Assembly (NCBI RefSeq): GCF_011683955.1 | Contig: NZ_JAAQPI010000001.1 | Coordinates: 620,001-684,000 of the forward strand | Reading direction: 5' to 3' | DNA from: Pseudomaricurvus alkylphenolicus | GTDB lineage: Bacteria; Pseudomonadota; Gammaproteobacteria; Pseudomonadales; Cellvibrionaceae | Length of the DNA: 64,000 bases | In this document: piece after piece, positions 47,651 through 56,359 of the stretch | Layout: every line of letters begins with the position of its first letter | Numbering within the stretch: the stretch's first letter is position 1 | Notes under the pieces: generated by a model | The model's input: the letters and a program-made list of their open reading frames with translations, nothing else | Told to the model about the DNA's origin: nothing | The model's database searches: none | Position numbers and translations under genes: made by a program

Positions 47651-48673
47651 CTATTCACCGCTAATCACCGCCTTTTCTCCATAGACTGCAACTTCCAAGC
47701 CATCGGGCCCTATCTTTCCGCGATACATCCCCGTTGTATTGAAATTCATCACTACCTCTCCGCTATTGTCAATCGCGATGATGCCGCCCTTCGCCCCCAT
47801 AGACACCAGCTTCTGCTGTATTACTTCGTCGGCAGCCTGTTGCAACGGTATTTTTTTGTACATCAAGCGAGCACAGATATCATGGGCAACATTTGCCCGG
47901 ATAAAGTACTCACCGTGGCCTGTGGCCGAAACCGCACAAGAGGCATTATCCGCGTAGGTGCCCGCACCAATGATTGGCGAATCGCCAATTCGTTGATAGC
48001 GCTTGTTCGTCATGCCTCCGGTAGAGGTGGCAGCTGCCAGATTGCCTTCAGAATCGATTGCTACTGCTCCCACCGTCCCCATCTTTCGCTCTTCCCAAAG
48101 GGGCGCAACGGGCTGAATACGGGTCTGCTCCTTGGGGTACTTCGCTCTTTGCAGCATCTGCCAGCGTCGCTCTGTGTAAAAATAGTCCGGTTCGACCATC
48201 TCCAATGCATTTTCCCGCGCAAACGCCTCTGCCCCGGAGCCGGCCATCATTACATGAACCGAGTTTTCCATGACAGTTCGGGCCAGTTTAATCGGGTTCT
48301 TCACCAGCCTTACTCCTGCCACCGCGCCTGCGGACAAATCTCGTCCGTCCATGATAGAGGCGTCCAACTCATTGCGCCCCTCATGAGAGAAGGAGGAACC
48401 CTTGCCGGCGTTAAACAGCGGCGAGTCCTCAAGCACCACCACAGCGGCAGACACGGCATCGAGACTTGTGCCTCCGTTTTCCAAAACTCCATAACCCACA
48501 TGCAGAGCCTGTTTCAACTGGTCCAAGTAGGCCTGCTCCAACTTCGGCGTTAAATCAGACTTGGCAATGGTACCTGCACCACCATGGATCACCAACCTGG
48601 GTTCCGCGGAGAGAGCATTCGAATTAACAAACAGGAGTGAACAACATGCAAGCAATAGGGAGCAATACTTCAT
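47651..48673 (-). CDS. Exported isoaspartyl peptidase / Ntn-type asparaginase (T2 family)
   Basis: The 340-residue protein has a signal peptide and the T2 motifs HGGAGTIA near residue 31, NAGKGSSFSHEGRNELDASIMDG, and the autocleavage site GTVGAVAID, whose Thr (near 200) becomes the nucleophile of the beta subunit; TSTGGMTNKRYQRIGDSPIIG follows. Such enzymes split beta-aspartyl dipeptides and asparagine. It is unrelated to the type II asparaginase at 39443. It is the first gene of an operon with the D-aminopeptidase and the cysteate-lyase-family enzyme. Together they can break down damaged or unusual peptides containing isoaspartate and D-residues. Confidence 0.92.
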   Translation of the reverse strand: MKYCSLLLACCSLLFVNSNALSAEPRLVIHGGAGTIAKSDLTPKLEQAYLDQLKQALHVGYGVLENGGTSLDAVSAAVVVLEDSPLFNAGKGSSFSHEGRNELDASIMDGRDLSAGAVAGVRLVKNPIKLARTVMENSVHVMMAGSGAEAFARENALEMVEPDYFYTERRWQMLQRAKYPKEQTRIQPVAPLWEERKMGTVGAVAIDSEGNLAAATSTGGMTNKRYQRIGDSPIIGAGTYADNASCAVSATGHGEYFIRANVAHDICARLMYKKIPLQQAADEVIQQKLVSMGAKGGIIAIDNSGEVVMNFNTTGMYRGKIGPDGLEVAVYGEKAVISGE

Positions 48674-48820
48674 AGCCAGATAATCCAGGTCAGCACGTCA
48701 GCTTCTGAATTTATCAATGGTCATCCCTGCGATCAACGCCATAAATTCGTCATGACTCTGAATAAATTTAATGAGATAACCCGTCGACGTACGTGATCTG
48801 GAAAAGGTACTATTCCAGAT

Positions 48821-50232
48821 ATGAACGATCTCACCTGGTATTCTCTCCTTCCTACATTGCTTACCATTGTTCTCGCGATCAGTACCAAGCAAGTTTTCTC
48901 TCATTGGCCGGTGGAATTTGGCTCAGCTACAGCCTTCTCATGGGGGGAGATCCTCTTGCCGGTCTCGGTGCAGGCATTGACGGAACTATCGATATTTTTG
49001 CTGATCCGGGGAATACCCGAGTCATCTTGTTTACACTGGTTATTGGCAGTCTGATAGCGGTCGTTGAGCACAGTGGTGGCGTCAGGGGTCTGGTTCGATG
49101 GCTCGAAACTCATCGCTGGGTAAACAATGCTCGGCGGGCTCAACTCCTTGCATGGATGATGGGTGTCGTGGTTTTTATCGAGTCTAATATAACACTTATG
49201 GTAGCCGGAACCGTTTCCAGACCTCTCTTCGACCGATTCAGAATTTCACGGGAAAAGCTGGCTTACCTGATCGACTCCACATCCGCCCCAATCTGTATTT
49301 TGATACCTCTCAACGCCTGGGGTGCCTTTAATATCGGCTTACTGTCATCGACAGGTGTCGACAATGCATTGGAAGTATTCGTTCATTCGATTCCGCTGAA
49401 TTTGTACCCAATCACGGCTGTTTTGCTGGCTGGGGTATCGGTTTTTATACCTGCCGAGTTTGGTCCTATGGCCAAAGCTCAGGCTCGTACCGAAGCCGGA
49501 AACCTGTTGTGGCCAGGAGCTACACCGATGATGGATCAGGCACTGCTGGCCCAGGAGACCGACAAAAGGGCAACCCCCAGGGCAAGTGCCATGGCCTTGC
49601 CGATCATTGCCATGATCGTTGCCATGCCGGTGAGCCTGATGATCACGGGTAACGGCAATTTGATCAGAGGTTCAGGCTCCACCAGTGTTCTCTGGTCAGT
49701 GTTGATTGGGCTAGGCACAGCTTGGATTTTGGCGTTGGTGCGAAGAACACACTCTGCCGATGAACTCACACGTATCTCTCTGCAGGGTGCGGGGGGGCTG
49801 GTGCCGGTGGCCGCCATATTAATGTTTGCAATGGCACTGGGTGACGTTACAAAGAGCCTGGATGCCGGTTTGTATATCGCCGGATTCATTCACGATACCC
49901 TGCCTTTGTACCTGTTACTTCCTGGCATTTTTTTGGCTTCCGCGTTGATTGCATTCTCTACCGGAACCAGCTGGGGAACCTTTGCAATAATGATCCCAAT
50001 GGCCGTACCTATTGCCATTGCCCTTGAAATGCCCCCCGCTCCGTTTCTGGCTGCAGTTCTGTCCGGTGCGGTCTTTGGTGACCACACCTCGCCGATAAGT
50101 GATACCACCATCGTCGCCTCAATGGCATCAGCAACGGATCATATCGATCACGTTCGTACACAGTTACCCTATGCTTTGTTGGGAGGTGCAGTATCGCTGC
50201 TGGGATTTGCCATTATGGGTGTTTGGCTGTAA
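48821..50232 (+). pseudogene. NhaC-family Na+/H+ (or amino-acid/proton) antiporter with apparent frameshift
   Basis: The main frame encodes a transporter of the NhaC/YfkD-like family with about eleven membrane segments (MMGVVVFIESNITLMVAGTV, FSTGTSWGTFAIMIPMAVP, SGAVFGDHTSPISDTTI). The expected N-terminus (MNDLTWYSLLPTLLTIVLAIS) lies in another frame from the ATG at 48821. The frames join seamlessly as TKQVF-LSLAGGIW if one T is added to, or the ribosome slips back by one at, the four-T run 48894-48897. Thus the gene is either a fresh pseudogene, subject to programmed -1 shifting, or a sequencing error. The complete protein would have about 470 residues. It is convergent with the HCCA-isomerase-like gene. 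Confidence 0.75.
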
Positions 50233-50259
50233 TGCGATATGTCACAGATTCCGTTTTTG

Positions 50260-50871
50260 TCAGGCCGTTTTCTGATCCCAGCAACCATGAGCCAGCCAAT
50301 GTTCGAGCATCCAGAGTCTGTCACAACCCCAGATCATCTCCCCGTCGACCACAAAAGTGGGCGAACCAAAAACCCCCAATTCGAGGGAAGCGTTTACCTC
50401 AACCAGCAGAGCCTGACGCAACTCGTCACCATCCAGGGCGTGAAGCAAAGCCTTTCCGTCAAGACCCATGTCTTGGGCAAGCTCGGCCAGGAGTTCAGGC
50501 TCGGATATATCTCGTCCGTCCCGCCATTGAGCCTGGTAGACTGTGCGGCCATACTCCGCAGCCTTCTCCGGGGCTTTGCCCTTGACCCAGCAAAAGGCTC
50601 GTGCCGGTGGTACCGGTTTGGGTAAACCATTTTTTGGAGTTATCAGTGGCACCCCATAGATTGACGCCAGGCGGGGAATGTCCTTGAGCACATATTCTCC
50701 CTTTAGCGGCGTTTCCAGCAGGGGTTTGAGGCCCATCACCTTCATGACGGATACGCCCAGTAACATGGGGTGCCAATCCACGCCCTGTCCGTATTTTTTC
50801 GCCAGATCATCAATTTGAATGGCACCAATGTAACCATAGGGAGATAAGAAGTCGAAGTAAAAATCTATCAT
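50260..50871 (-). CDS. DsbA-fold 2-hydroxychromene-2-carboxylate isomerase / kappa-class GST-like protein
   Basis: The 203-residue protein begins with IDFYFDFLSPYGYIGA; Ser10 takes the place of the redox Cys, as in kappa GSTs and HCCA isomerase. The C-terminal GVFGSPTFVVDGEMIWGCDRLWMLEHWL completes the thioredoxin fold with its cis-Pro. Members isomerise aromatic ring-cleavage intermediates or conjugate glutathione. The ATG at 50871 is chosen because the protein begins there by homology and a minus-strand TATAGT at 50932-50937, 32 bases from the dyad centre, would start RNA near 50925. It is divergent from a transporter gene. A role with aromatic compounds is likely but unspecific. Confidence 0.87.
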   Translation of the reverse strand: MIDFYFDFLSPYGYIGAIQIDDLAKKYGQGVDWHPMLLGVSVMKVMGLKPLLETPLKGEYVLKDIPRLASIYGVPLITPKNGLPKPVPPARAFCWVKGKAPEKAAEYGRTVYQAQWRDGRDISEPELLAELAQDMGLDGKALLHALDGDELRQALLVEVNASLELGVFGSPTFVVDGEMIWGCDRLWMLEHWLAHGCWDQKTA

Positions 50872-50954
50872 ATCGAGTTGCTCTTTATACCTACTATAAT
50901 GTGGCTGCGGACAATCTATCTTTAACGCCATACTATAAGAGCCGACAATTCGAT

Positions 50955-50975
50955 CCCCCCCCCTATCGTGGGGGG
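50955..50975. promoter_or_regulatory. C-run/G-run dyad 9 (operator candidate, divergent promoter)
   Basis: Nine C, TATCGT, six G (a seven-base spacer if the last C is counted). The centre (about 50966) is 32 bases from a minus-strand TATAGT at 50932-50937. On the plus strand a weaker TAACCT stands at the same distance (50996-51001) before the transporter gene. Confidence 0.6.
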
Positions 50976-51029
50976 AAAACGGAATTATGGTCGAGTAACC
51001 TGTCATCTTATACTTACGGGAGAGAAGAC

Positions 51030-52166
51030 GTGGGAAATTTCTTAAACAGTCACGCTTTCAGGGTCTATGTCATACCGGGTTGTGTATTTCAATCCGTTAT
51101 GGTGGGTGGGGGATATGGCACGGGTCGAGAAGTCGTGGAATATTTCACCCGGTTTGGTCTCTATGGCGGACTGTTGGGCCTGGTGGTGACCTTTTTGGTG
51201 ATGGCGACAGTTCTGGCAACCTTGTTTGAGTTAGCCCGCCTGTACCGCAGCTATGACTATCGCAGCTTGATGAAAACCCTGCTGGGTCCAGCCTGGCTGC
51301 TGTTCGAGTTGATCACCATTACCATGTTGCCTCTTGTACTTGCGGTATTGGCTGCCGCCTCTGGCAAGATCCTCCAAGAGAACCTCGGCATCAGCTACTG
51401 GACCGGGCTGGGGATAATGATGAGTGTTATCGCGCTGCTTACCTTCTATGGACGGGATGTGGTTTCCAAGGTGCTTACCTACTGGTCGTTTTTCCTTTAT
51501 GCCGTGTTTGTTACTTTCTTTGCTGTTGTTATTAGTCAGGGTGGTGAAAACATTAGCGCTTCTTTTGCACGTCCGGAAATCCTCGACGGGTGGGATGTCA
51601 GTGGTTTCAAGTATGCAATGTACAACCTTACCATCGCACCGCTGATTCTCTACACTGCACATCACTTTTCAAACCGTAAAGAAGCCGTGGGCTCGGGGAT
51701 CATTGCAGCCCTACTGGCACTGATTCCTGGTGCACTATTTCACATTGCGTTCTATGCGGTCTACCCGGAAGTCGTTGATCAGGAACTCCCCGTTTACTGG
51801 ATGATTGACAAATATGGCATGAGCGTTTTGCTGATCTTCTATACGGCAATGTTGTTCGGCACCTTTATTGAAACAGGTGCGGGAATATTGCAGGGAATTA
51901 ACGAAAGGATAGACAATTATTTGGTGGAAAAAAGAGGAAGAGCCGCCAGTCGAAATCTGCATGCATTGATCGCTGTGGGTGCAATCACAGTCAGTGCACT
52001 TCTTTCTACCTGGGGCATCACCAATATCATCGGTCAGGGCTATGGAATGATTGCCTGGATCTACTTTGCAATATTTGTCATACCTCTGTTAACCCTGGGC
52101 GTTTGGAAAATCGTTAAAGCTAACGGGGCTAAAGGTAAGTCTTTTACCGGTACTGTCTCATCATAG
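51030..52166 (+). CDS. YkvI-like multi-spanning membrane transporter
   Basis: The 378-residue protein has about ten membrane segments and begins RVYVIPGCVFQSVMVGGGYGTGREVVEYF, the conserved start of YkvI-type proteins, a branch of the amino acid/polyamine/sodium symporter superfamily. The GTG at 51030 is chosen because GGGAGAG lies six bases upstream and the frame before it covers the dyad. GTFIETGAGILQGINERI near 290 is also conserved. The substrate is unknown; an amino acid or similar small solute imported with Na+ is likely. It shares a divergent promoter with the HCCA-isomerase-like gene, so both are probably induced together. Confidence 0.82.
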   Translation: MGNFLNSHAFRVYVIPGCVFQSVMVGGGYGTGREVVEYFTRFGLYGGLLGLVVTFLVMATVLATLFELARLYRSYDYRSLMKTLLGPAWLLFELITITMLPLVLAVLAAASGKILQENLGISYWTGLGIMMSVIALLTFYGRDVVSKVLTYWSFFLYAVFVTFFAVVISQGGENISASFARPEILDGWDVSGFKYAMYNLTIAPLILYTAHHFSNRKEAVGSGIIAALLALIPGALFHIAFYAVYPEVVDQELPVYWMIDKYGMSVLLIFYTAMLFGTFIETGAGILQGINERIDNYLVEKRGRAASRNLHALIAVGAITVSALLSTWGITNIIGQGYGMIAWIYFAIFVIPLLTLGVWKIVKANGAKGKSFTGTVSS

Positions 52167-52210
52167 CAGTTGCCACGAACTTAGACTTTGACTTACGCGC
52201 AGGTTCAATC

Positions 52211-52618
52211 ATGAAACCACAGAATATAAACCGCTGGTCGCTGCTGAAAGACACTGCGATCTTCCAGTTTAAGCTGAGTGTTGATGCTCTCAGGGCCTGC
52301 GTTTTAAGCCCGGTGTCCATTCTTTGCGCTTTGATTGACTTCATCAATCCGCAACCGCCTGAGAAGACCCTGTATTACAAGCTCATGATACTTGGCCACC
52401 AAAGCGACAGCTGGATAAACGTTTTCGGAATTCGTTGTAAAAACAGCAATCTGTCTGAAGACCACATTGACGTACTCTTTGCCATCTTGGAGGATGCTAT
52501 CAAAGAACAGCAAAGCAATGGCGGATTAACGGCTTCCGCCCAGAGATCCATAGATCGCCTTATTTGCAAAATCATGGATATCAAGAGTAACGCAGCAAAG
52601 TCACCAACCAATAACTGA
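52211..52618 (+). CDS. Small conserved hypothetical protein
   Basis: This 135-residue protein has an amphipathic N-terminal half (WSLLKDTAIFQFKLSVDALRACVLSP, then VSILCALIDFINPQ) that recurs, as I recall, in small gammaproteobacterial proteins of unknown function, followed by a soluble segment with DSWINVFG. It has no signal peptide. Base composition and the lack of an overlapping better frame support a real gene. It follows the YkvI-like gene after 44 bases on the same strand. The N-terminal part could associate with the inner membrane. Function unknown. Confidence 0.65.
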   Translation: MKPQNINRWSLLKDTAIFQFKLSVDALRACVLSPVSILCALIDFINPQPPEKTLYYKLMILGHQSDSWINVFGIRCKNSNLSEDHIDVLFAILEDAIKEQQSNGGLTASAQRSIDRLICKIMDIKSNAAKSPTNN

Positions 52619-52627
52619 ATACTATAA

Positions 52628-52645
52628 GAGGCCATCTTCGGCCTC
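52628..52645 (+). terminator. Short hairpin after small hypothetical gene
   Basis: GAGGCC and GGCCTC enclose ATCTTC, ten bases after the stop. The following stretch is only mildly T-rich. A weak terminator candidate. Confidence 0.4.
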
Positions 52646-52800
52646 ATATCTCCCTGCAGATTTCTTTTCGCTCCCACCTCACTATGGCACCGCAATACGG
52701 CATATTTGGTCTAAGACATTGGGCCTGAAAGTGCCTGACTGGAAATTTTTTGACTACTCTATATAACGACTAGCTGATTTACCCCGAGGTGGGAACAGTC

Positions 52801-53682
52801 GTGAAATTCCATTTGGCAATACTCATTCCCCTGCTTATTCTTTCCAGGTCTGTTTACTGCGATATTGGAGACAAGAATCGGGCTGACACTATCGGTTGGG
52901 GTGTCTACAGTGATCAACCGCCTGTTTTTATCATAGAAGGTATCGACAAAGGGAACGGAATCGCCGACAACATTTATGTCGAACTGCAACGACATCTCCC
53001 CGAGTTTCAACATCATCAGGTTCAGGCAAAGCTGTTGAGAATCATTGCCATGATTTCGGCTAAAGAGAAAATCTGTGCGGTCATGTTTAAGACCCCGGAA
53101 CGAGAGTCAATGATGCGCTTCAGCAGTGTCGCGGTGGGATGGCTGTCCTCGCCCCGACTTGCCGTTGCCAGTGACAGGTTGGACGAATTTCATGCCCAAA
53201 CGGGCTGGCAGAATGGCGAAATTTCCCTCCGGGAAATGATTGAAGAACACCCAAACTTAAGACTTGGATTGAATACAGGTTCATCGTACGGAAATACGCT
53301 GGATGACAAACTCAAGGGCATTGGTCGCCATAACCGTATTTACCGGCATTCAGGATTTAATAGCACCCGCGCCCTGTTGCATATGCTGTTGGCGGGCAGA
53401 GTCGATTACATATTGGAGCACAGCTGGGTTATAAAGTTTGTTTTAAAGGGTGATCTCAATAAAGTAACGCTGATCCCGCTGACTGGTGCACCTGACTATG
53501 TTGAAGTGTTTGTCGGGTGCCCCAGGAATTCCTGGGGCCAGTCCGTTATTCGCCGTATCGACCCCTTGATTGCCGAAGTCAGGAACAGATCCGCCGCCAG
53601 GATTGAAAACTGGCTACCGGAATATGAAATTTCCAACTACAGGAAAAGTTTTCAGGCGAAGTTTGGCGGGGAACATTATTGA
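52801..53682 (+). CDS. Periplasmic solute-binding-like protein (TIGR02285 type)
   Basis: This 293-residue protein has a signal peptide (KFHLAILIPLLILSRSVYC) and the fold of family-3 solute-binding proteins, best matching the uncharacterised TIGR02285 group (WGVYSDQPPVFIIEG, CAVMFKTPERESMMRFS, LRLGLNTGSSYG). Partner permease and ATPase genes are absent, so it may serve as a sensor or orphan binding protein. The GTG at 52801 is preferred over the one at 52789, because GAGGTGGG lies seven bases upstream and the signal peptide starts directly. Its end overlaps the convergent TonB receptor gene by seven bases. Ligand unknown; amino acids are typical of the fold. Confidence 0.75.
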   Translation: MKFHLAILIPLLILSRSVYCDIGDKNRADTIGWGVYSDQPPVFIIEGIDKGNGIADNIYVELQRHLPEFQHHQVQAKLLRIIAMISAKEKICAVMFKTPERESMMRFSSVAVGWLSSPRLAVASDRLDEFHAQTGWQNGEISLREMIEEHPNLRLGLNTGSSYGNTLDDKLKGIGRHNRIYRHSGFNSTRALLHMLLAGRVDYILEHSWVIKFVLKGDLNKVTLIPLTGAPDYVEVFVGCPRNSWGQSVIRRIDPLIAEVRNRSAARIENWLPEYEISNYRKSFQAKFGGEHY

Positions 53683-56039
53683 AAGTAGTACGCCAGCTGA
53701 AGACCATAGGTCCTGCCAGCGGTATAGTATCCCCAGTGACGACCGCCGAGGTTTGTCGTGTTTGATTCATATGACGTGTAACGGTTATCGGTGATATTGT
53801 CAGCGAAAGCGACCAGCTTCCACGCATCGCTCTTGAGCCCCACTCTCAGATCCACGGATTCCGGTGAGTCCATTTTTTCAAAGTTGTCGTTATCAGTGAA
53901 TCCATCCTTTGCGTTTTTGTAGGAGAGATAGGTAAAAAGATCCATTTCATCCGTAACCGGCATGTTGTAAGAAACAACACCAGAGAAAGTGTATTTAAAG
54001 GTTTTTGGAACCTGATTACCACCGAAGTCGGTTCCTCCGGTGGTGAACTCTTCAAACTCCGCGTCGAGATACCCAGCCGCCATTTGAATCCTTAATCCAG
54101 CGGTTGGTCTCGCACTGACCTCTACTTCCAGACCCTTATTGTAGATTTCCCCGGCATTAACACCAATGTCATTCACCACCATTACCGGATCAATAACAGT
54201 AACCAGTGCGTCCTTACGTTTTTGCGCAAATGCCGCGACATTGATTTTAAGCCTCTCATCAAACCACAGTGTTTTGGCACCGACTTCAAACGCGACGGTT
54301 TCTTCTTCGTCGAAGGGGAGATTGTCTACGGAGCCGGATATGCTGTTAAAACCACCGGCTTTAAATCCGGTCACCAGTTTCGCATAGGTCAAGATGTCGT
54401 TGTTGATCTGATAATTGATGCCGATTCCCGGTGAAAAATTCTCGAAAGTGGCGCTAGATTTGGCTCCCGCTTCCGGGTTGACACCCAGGACAACATCAAA
54501 AATTTCGGCGCATGCGATAGGGCACTCCCGATCACCGCCAAAGTACTGTCCAAACTCGATGGTTTTTTCATCCTGGGTGTAACGAAGGTTACCCCAAACT
54601 TCGAGAGTGTCCGAAATGGTGTAGTTAGTCTCCACAAAAGTCGAAAATGACTCCAGGGTCTGTTCATTGATCATATTAGTCGGAAAGGAATCACCCAGTT
54701 CTCCTCCCCATCCCGTTGCGAAGGGCGTCAGGCCGATTGCATCAATCGGAATACCGGCCGGCAATCCAAACACCGAGGCAATCTGCGGGGTTACCACACC
54801 TGTGGCGTAGAGTTCCTCAAAATCGAGCCCGAATAGACCACCGATGACATTCTCATAGTTAAGGACAGTCTCTTCATCCATAAATGTCGCCCCCACGGTA
54901 TAGCGGAAGCCATCGTTGTCATTGGATGCGAAGCGAATTTCCAAAAAGGTGGAATCTTGACTGGCGTCATATTTTGTCTTTCTCAAATCCAGTTCATCGT
55001 AGTCCCGGTCAGTCAAAGAGCCGAAGTTCGTTGTCCGATAGCTGCCCAGCGCTGTTAGCGTACCCTGATCCAGGTCATAGTTAATTTCCTGAATCGCCTG
55101 GAATTGTTCCAGGTTTCTTTTCTGTTTGAAGCTTCTCTTCAGGGAGTCGGTATCATCGGGACTGGTACCTGGTACGGGAAAGAAACCATTGGAATCAACA
55201 GCCGTCATAGCGACATTCGGTCCGAGAACTACGGAGGGCACGCTGCCGTCAGTTGAAAAATGATCCAAGGTCGTAAGGAACTCCAGGCTGTCGTCGGGGG
55301 TATAGAGTGACCTCAGTCGAATAGACTTGTTCTTGTGCGCATCAAGATACTGGTCGTTTTTTTCGTCGTAGTTGAAGCCTCGATCCTGATCAATATACAG
55401 CCCCGCCAGGCGCAGCGCCCAGACGTCCTCAATAACCTCAAGGTTAGTGGCAAATCGATACTCCTGACGATCCTTGGATCCCAATTGGACATCAACATAG
55501 CCTTCACTGTTGAAGTCTGGTTTCTCAGAGGTGACATTCAATGCTCCGCCTACGGCATTTCGACCATAGAGTCCGGCTTGGGGTCCCCTGAGTACTTCCA
55601 CCTGCTCTACGTCATAGAAATTGGCCGAAGAAAACAACAGTCCACCGATATAGACACCGTCACGATAGACGCCTACGCTAGGATCCTCATCAACTTGGTT
55701 ACGAGCACTGCCACGGATGGATATTTCGCTGCTGGTCTCAGTGTCCGTGGAGAAAGTCGCGTTGGGGACAAGTTCCATATATTCATTGAGTTCGTCAAAG
55801 TTGCCATCATTGACGATTTCTTTCGATAAGGCAGTGATGGCAATGGGAATATCCTGGGTATTCTCTGATCGCTTGCGTGCAGTAACTACTATTTCTTCAA
55901 GGCTGAACTGCTCAGATTCACCGTCTACGGCATAGGTGTTTCCGCCAGTCATCGATAAGGCGATGGCACAAGACAGTAACGTCTTTGAATAGGGGTAGGA
56001 CCGGGCGTTACGCAATGTGGATGCGATGGATGCTCTCAT
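53676..56039 (-). CDS. TonB-dependent receptor, paralogue of the one at 62215
   Basis: The 787-residue protein starts at the ATG at 56039 (GGAG eight bases upstream) with a signal peptide ending near NTYAVDG. A TonB-box-like LEEIVVTARKR precedes the plug (IPIAITALSKEIV, LRGPQAGLYGRNAVGGALNV) and a 22-strand barrel that ends in LAYYFQ. It aligns along its length with the receptor at the window end (for example LAGLYIDQDRGFNY against LSGLYLDQNEGFGY). Both lie next to S33 hydrolase genes. Its promoter has a minus-strand extended -10 (TGCTAACGT, TAACGT at 56134-56139) 33 bases from the dyad at 56160. The ligand is probably a peptide-like compound (inference). Confidence 0.92.
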   Translation of the reverse strand: MRASIASTLRNARSYPYSKTLLSCAIALSMTGGNTYAVDGESEQFSLEEIVVTARKRSENTQDIPIAITALSKEIVNDGNFDELNEYMELVPNATFSTDTETSSEISIRGSARNQVDEDPSVGVYRDGVYIGGLLFSSANFYDVEQVEVLRGPQAGLYGRNAVGGALNVTSEKPDFNSEGYVDVQLGSKDRQEYRFATNLEVIEDVWALRLAGLYIDQDRGFNYDEKNDQYLDAHKNKSIRLRSLYTPDDSLEFLTTLDHFSTDGSVPSVVLGPNVAMTAVDSNGFFPVPGTSPDDTDSLKRSFKQKRNLEQFQAIQEINYDLDQGTLTALGSYRTTNFGSLTDRDYDELDLRKTKYDASQDSTFLEIRFASNDNDGFRYTVGATFMDEETVLNYENVIGGLFGLDFEELYATGVVTPQIASVFGLPAGIPIDAIGLTPFATGWGGELGDSFPTNMINEQTLESFSTFVETNYTISDTLEVWGNLRYTQDEKTIEFGQYFGGDRECPIACAEIFDVVLGVNPEAGAKSSATFENFSPGIGINYQINNDILTYAKLVTGFKAGGFNSISGSVDNLPFDEEETVAFEVGAKTLWFDERLKINVAAFAQKRKDALVTVIDPVMVVNDIGVNAGEIYNKGLEVEVSARPTAGLRIQMAAGYLDAEFEEFTTGGTDFGGNQVPKTFKYTFSGVVSYNMPVTDEMDLFTYLSYKNAKDGFTDNDNFEKMDSPESVDLRVGLKSDAWKLVAFADNITDNRYTSYESNTTNLGGRHWGYYTAGRTYGLQLAYYFQ

Positions 56040-56159
56040 GGTTTTTTCTCCGCTAAAACCGTGGAATATTATAGATGATTTGGCGATACAAACCGCCTGG
56101 GCCCTGTAAAAGCACTCTCTCAGGGCAATTACCACGTTAGCAAGGGAACTAACAGCATT

Positions 56160-56179
56160 CCCCCCTAGCGCTAGGGGGG
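56160..56179. promoter_or_regulatory. C-run/G-run dyad 10 (perfect 20-bp palindrome, TonB receptor promoter)
   Basis: CCCCCCTAGCGCTAGGGGGG is fully symmetric. The centre (56169.5) lies 33 bases from a minus-strand TAACGT at 56134-56139, which also has the TG of an extended -10. Confidence 0.65.
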
Positions 56180-56322
56180 TAGAATAGAAATTTTGAGACT
56201 GCAGGCGAGCCCGAGAAACCGCTCAGGAAACGTCAGCATAACCGGGGTGATGATCCGCGTTAGAACCAAAGAGAATATCAGACCCTAGGTAATAGCGCTT
56301 GCCAGCCATGCAAGAACACATT

Positions 56323-56337
56323 CCCCTGTTTAGGGGG
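56323..56337. promoter_or_regulatory. C-run/G-run dyad 11 (weaker copy)
   Basis: Four C, spacer TGTTTA, five G. It is the only copy with no good -10-like hexamer at the usual distance. It may be an auxiliary or decayed site for the same receptor gene. Confidence 0.35.
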
Positions 56338-56359
56338 TAAGATACCTGCAACAGGCAGA

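Larger units (their letters stand above)
56040..56359. other. Intergenic region with two dyads upstream of TonB receptor
   Basis: These 320 bases hold no gene. They contain the dyads at 56160-56179 and 56323-56337 and the receptor promoter. The stretch 56200-56310 has no recognisable element. Confidence 0.55.

Noticed and set aside
47840-48553. Open frame of 237 codons on the plus strand
   Set aside because: Antisense to the isoaspartyl peptidase gene with intact T2 motifs.
48698-48904. Minus-strand frame of 68 codons before the antiporter
   Set aside because: It overlaps the recognisable antiporter N-terminus and has no features of its own.
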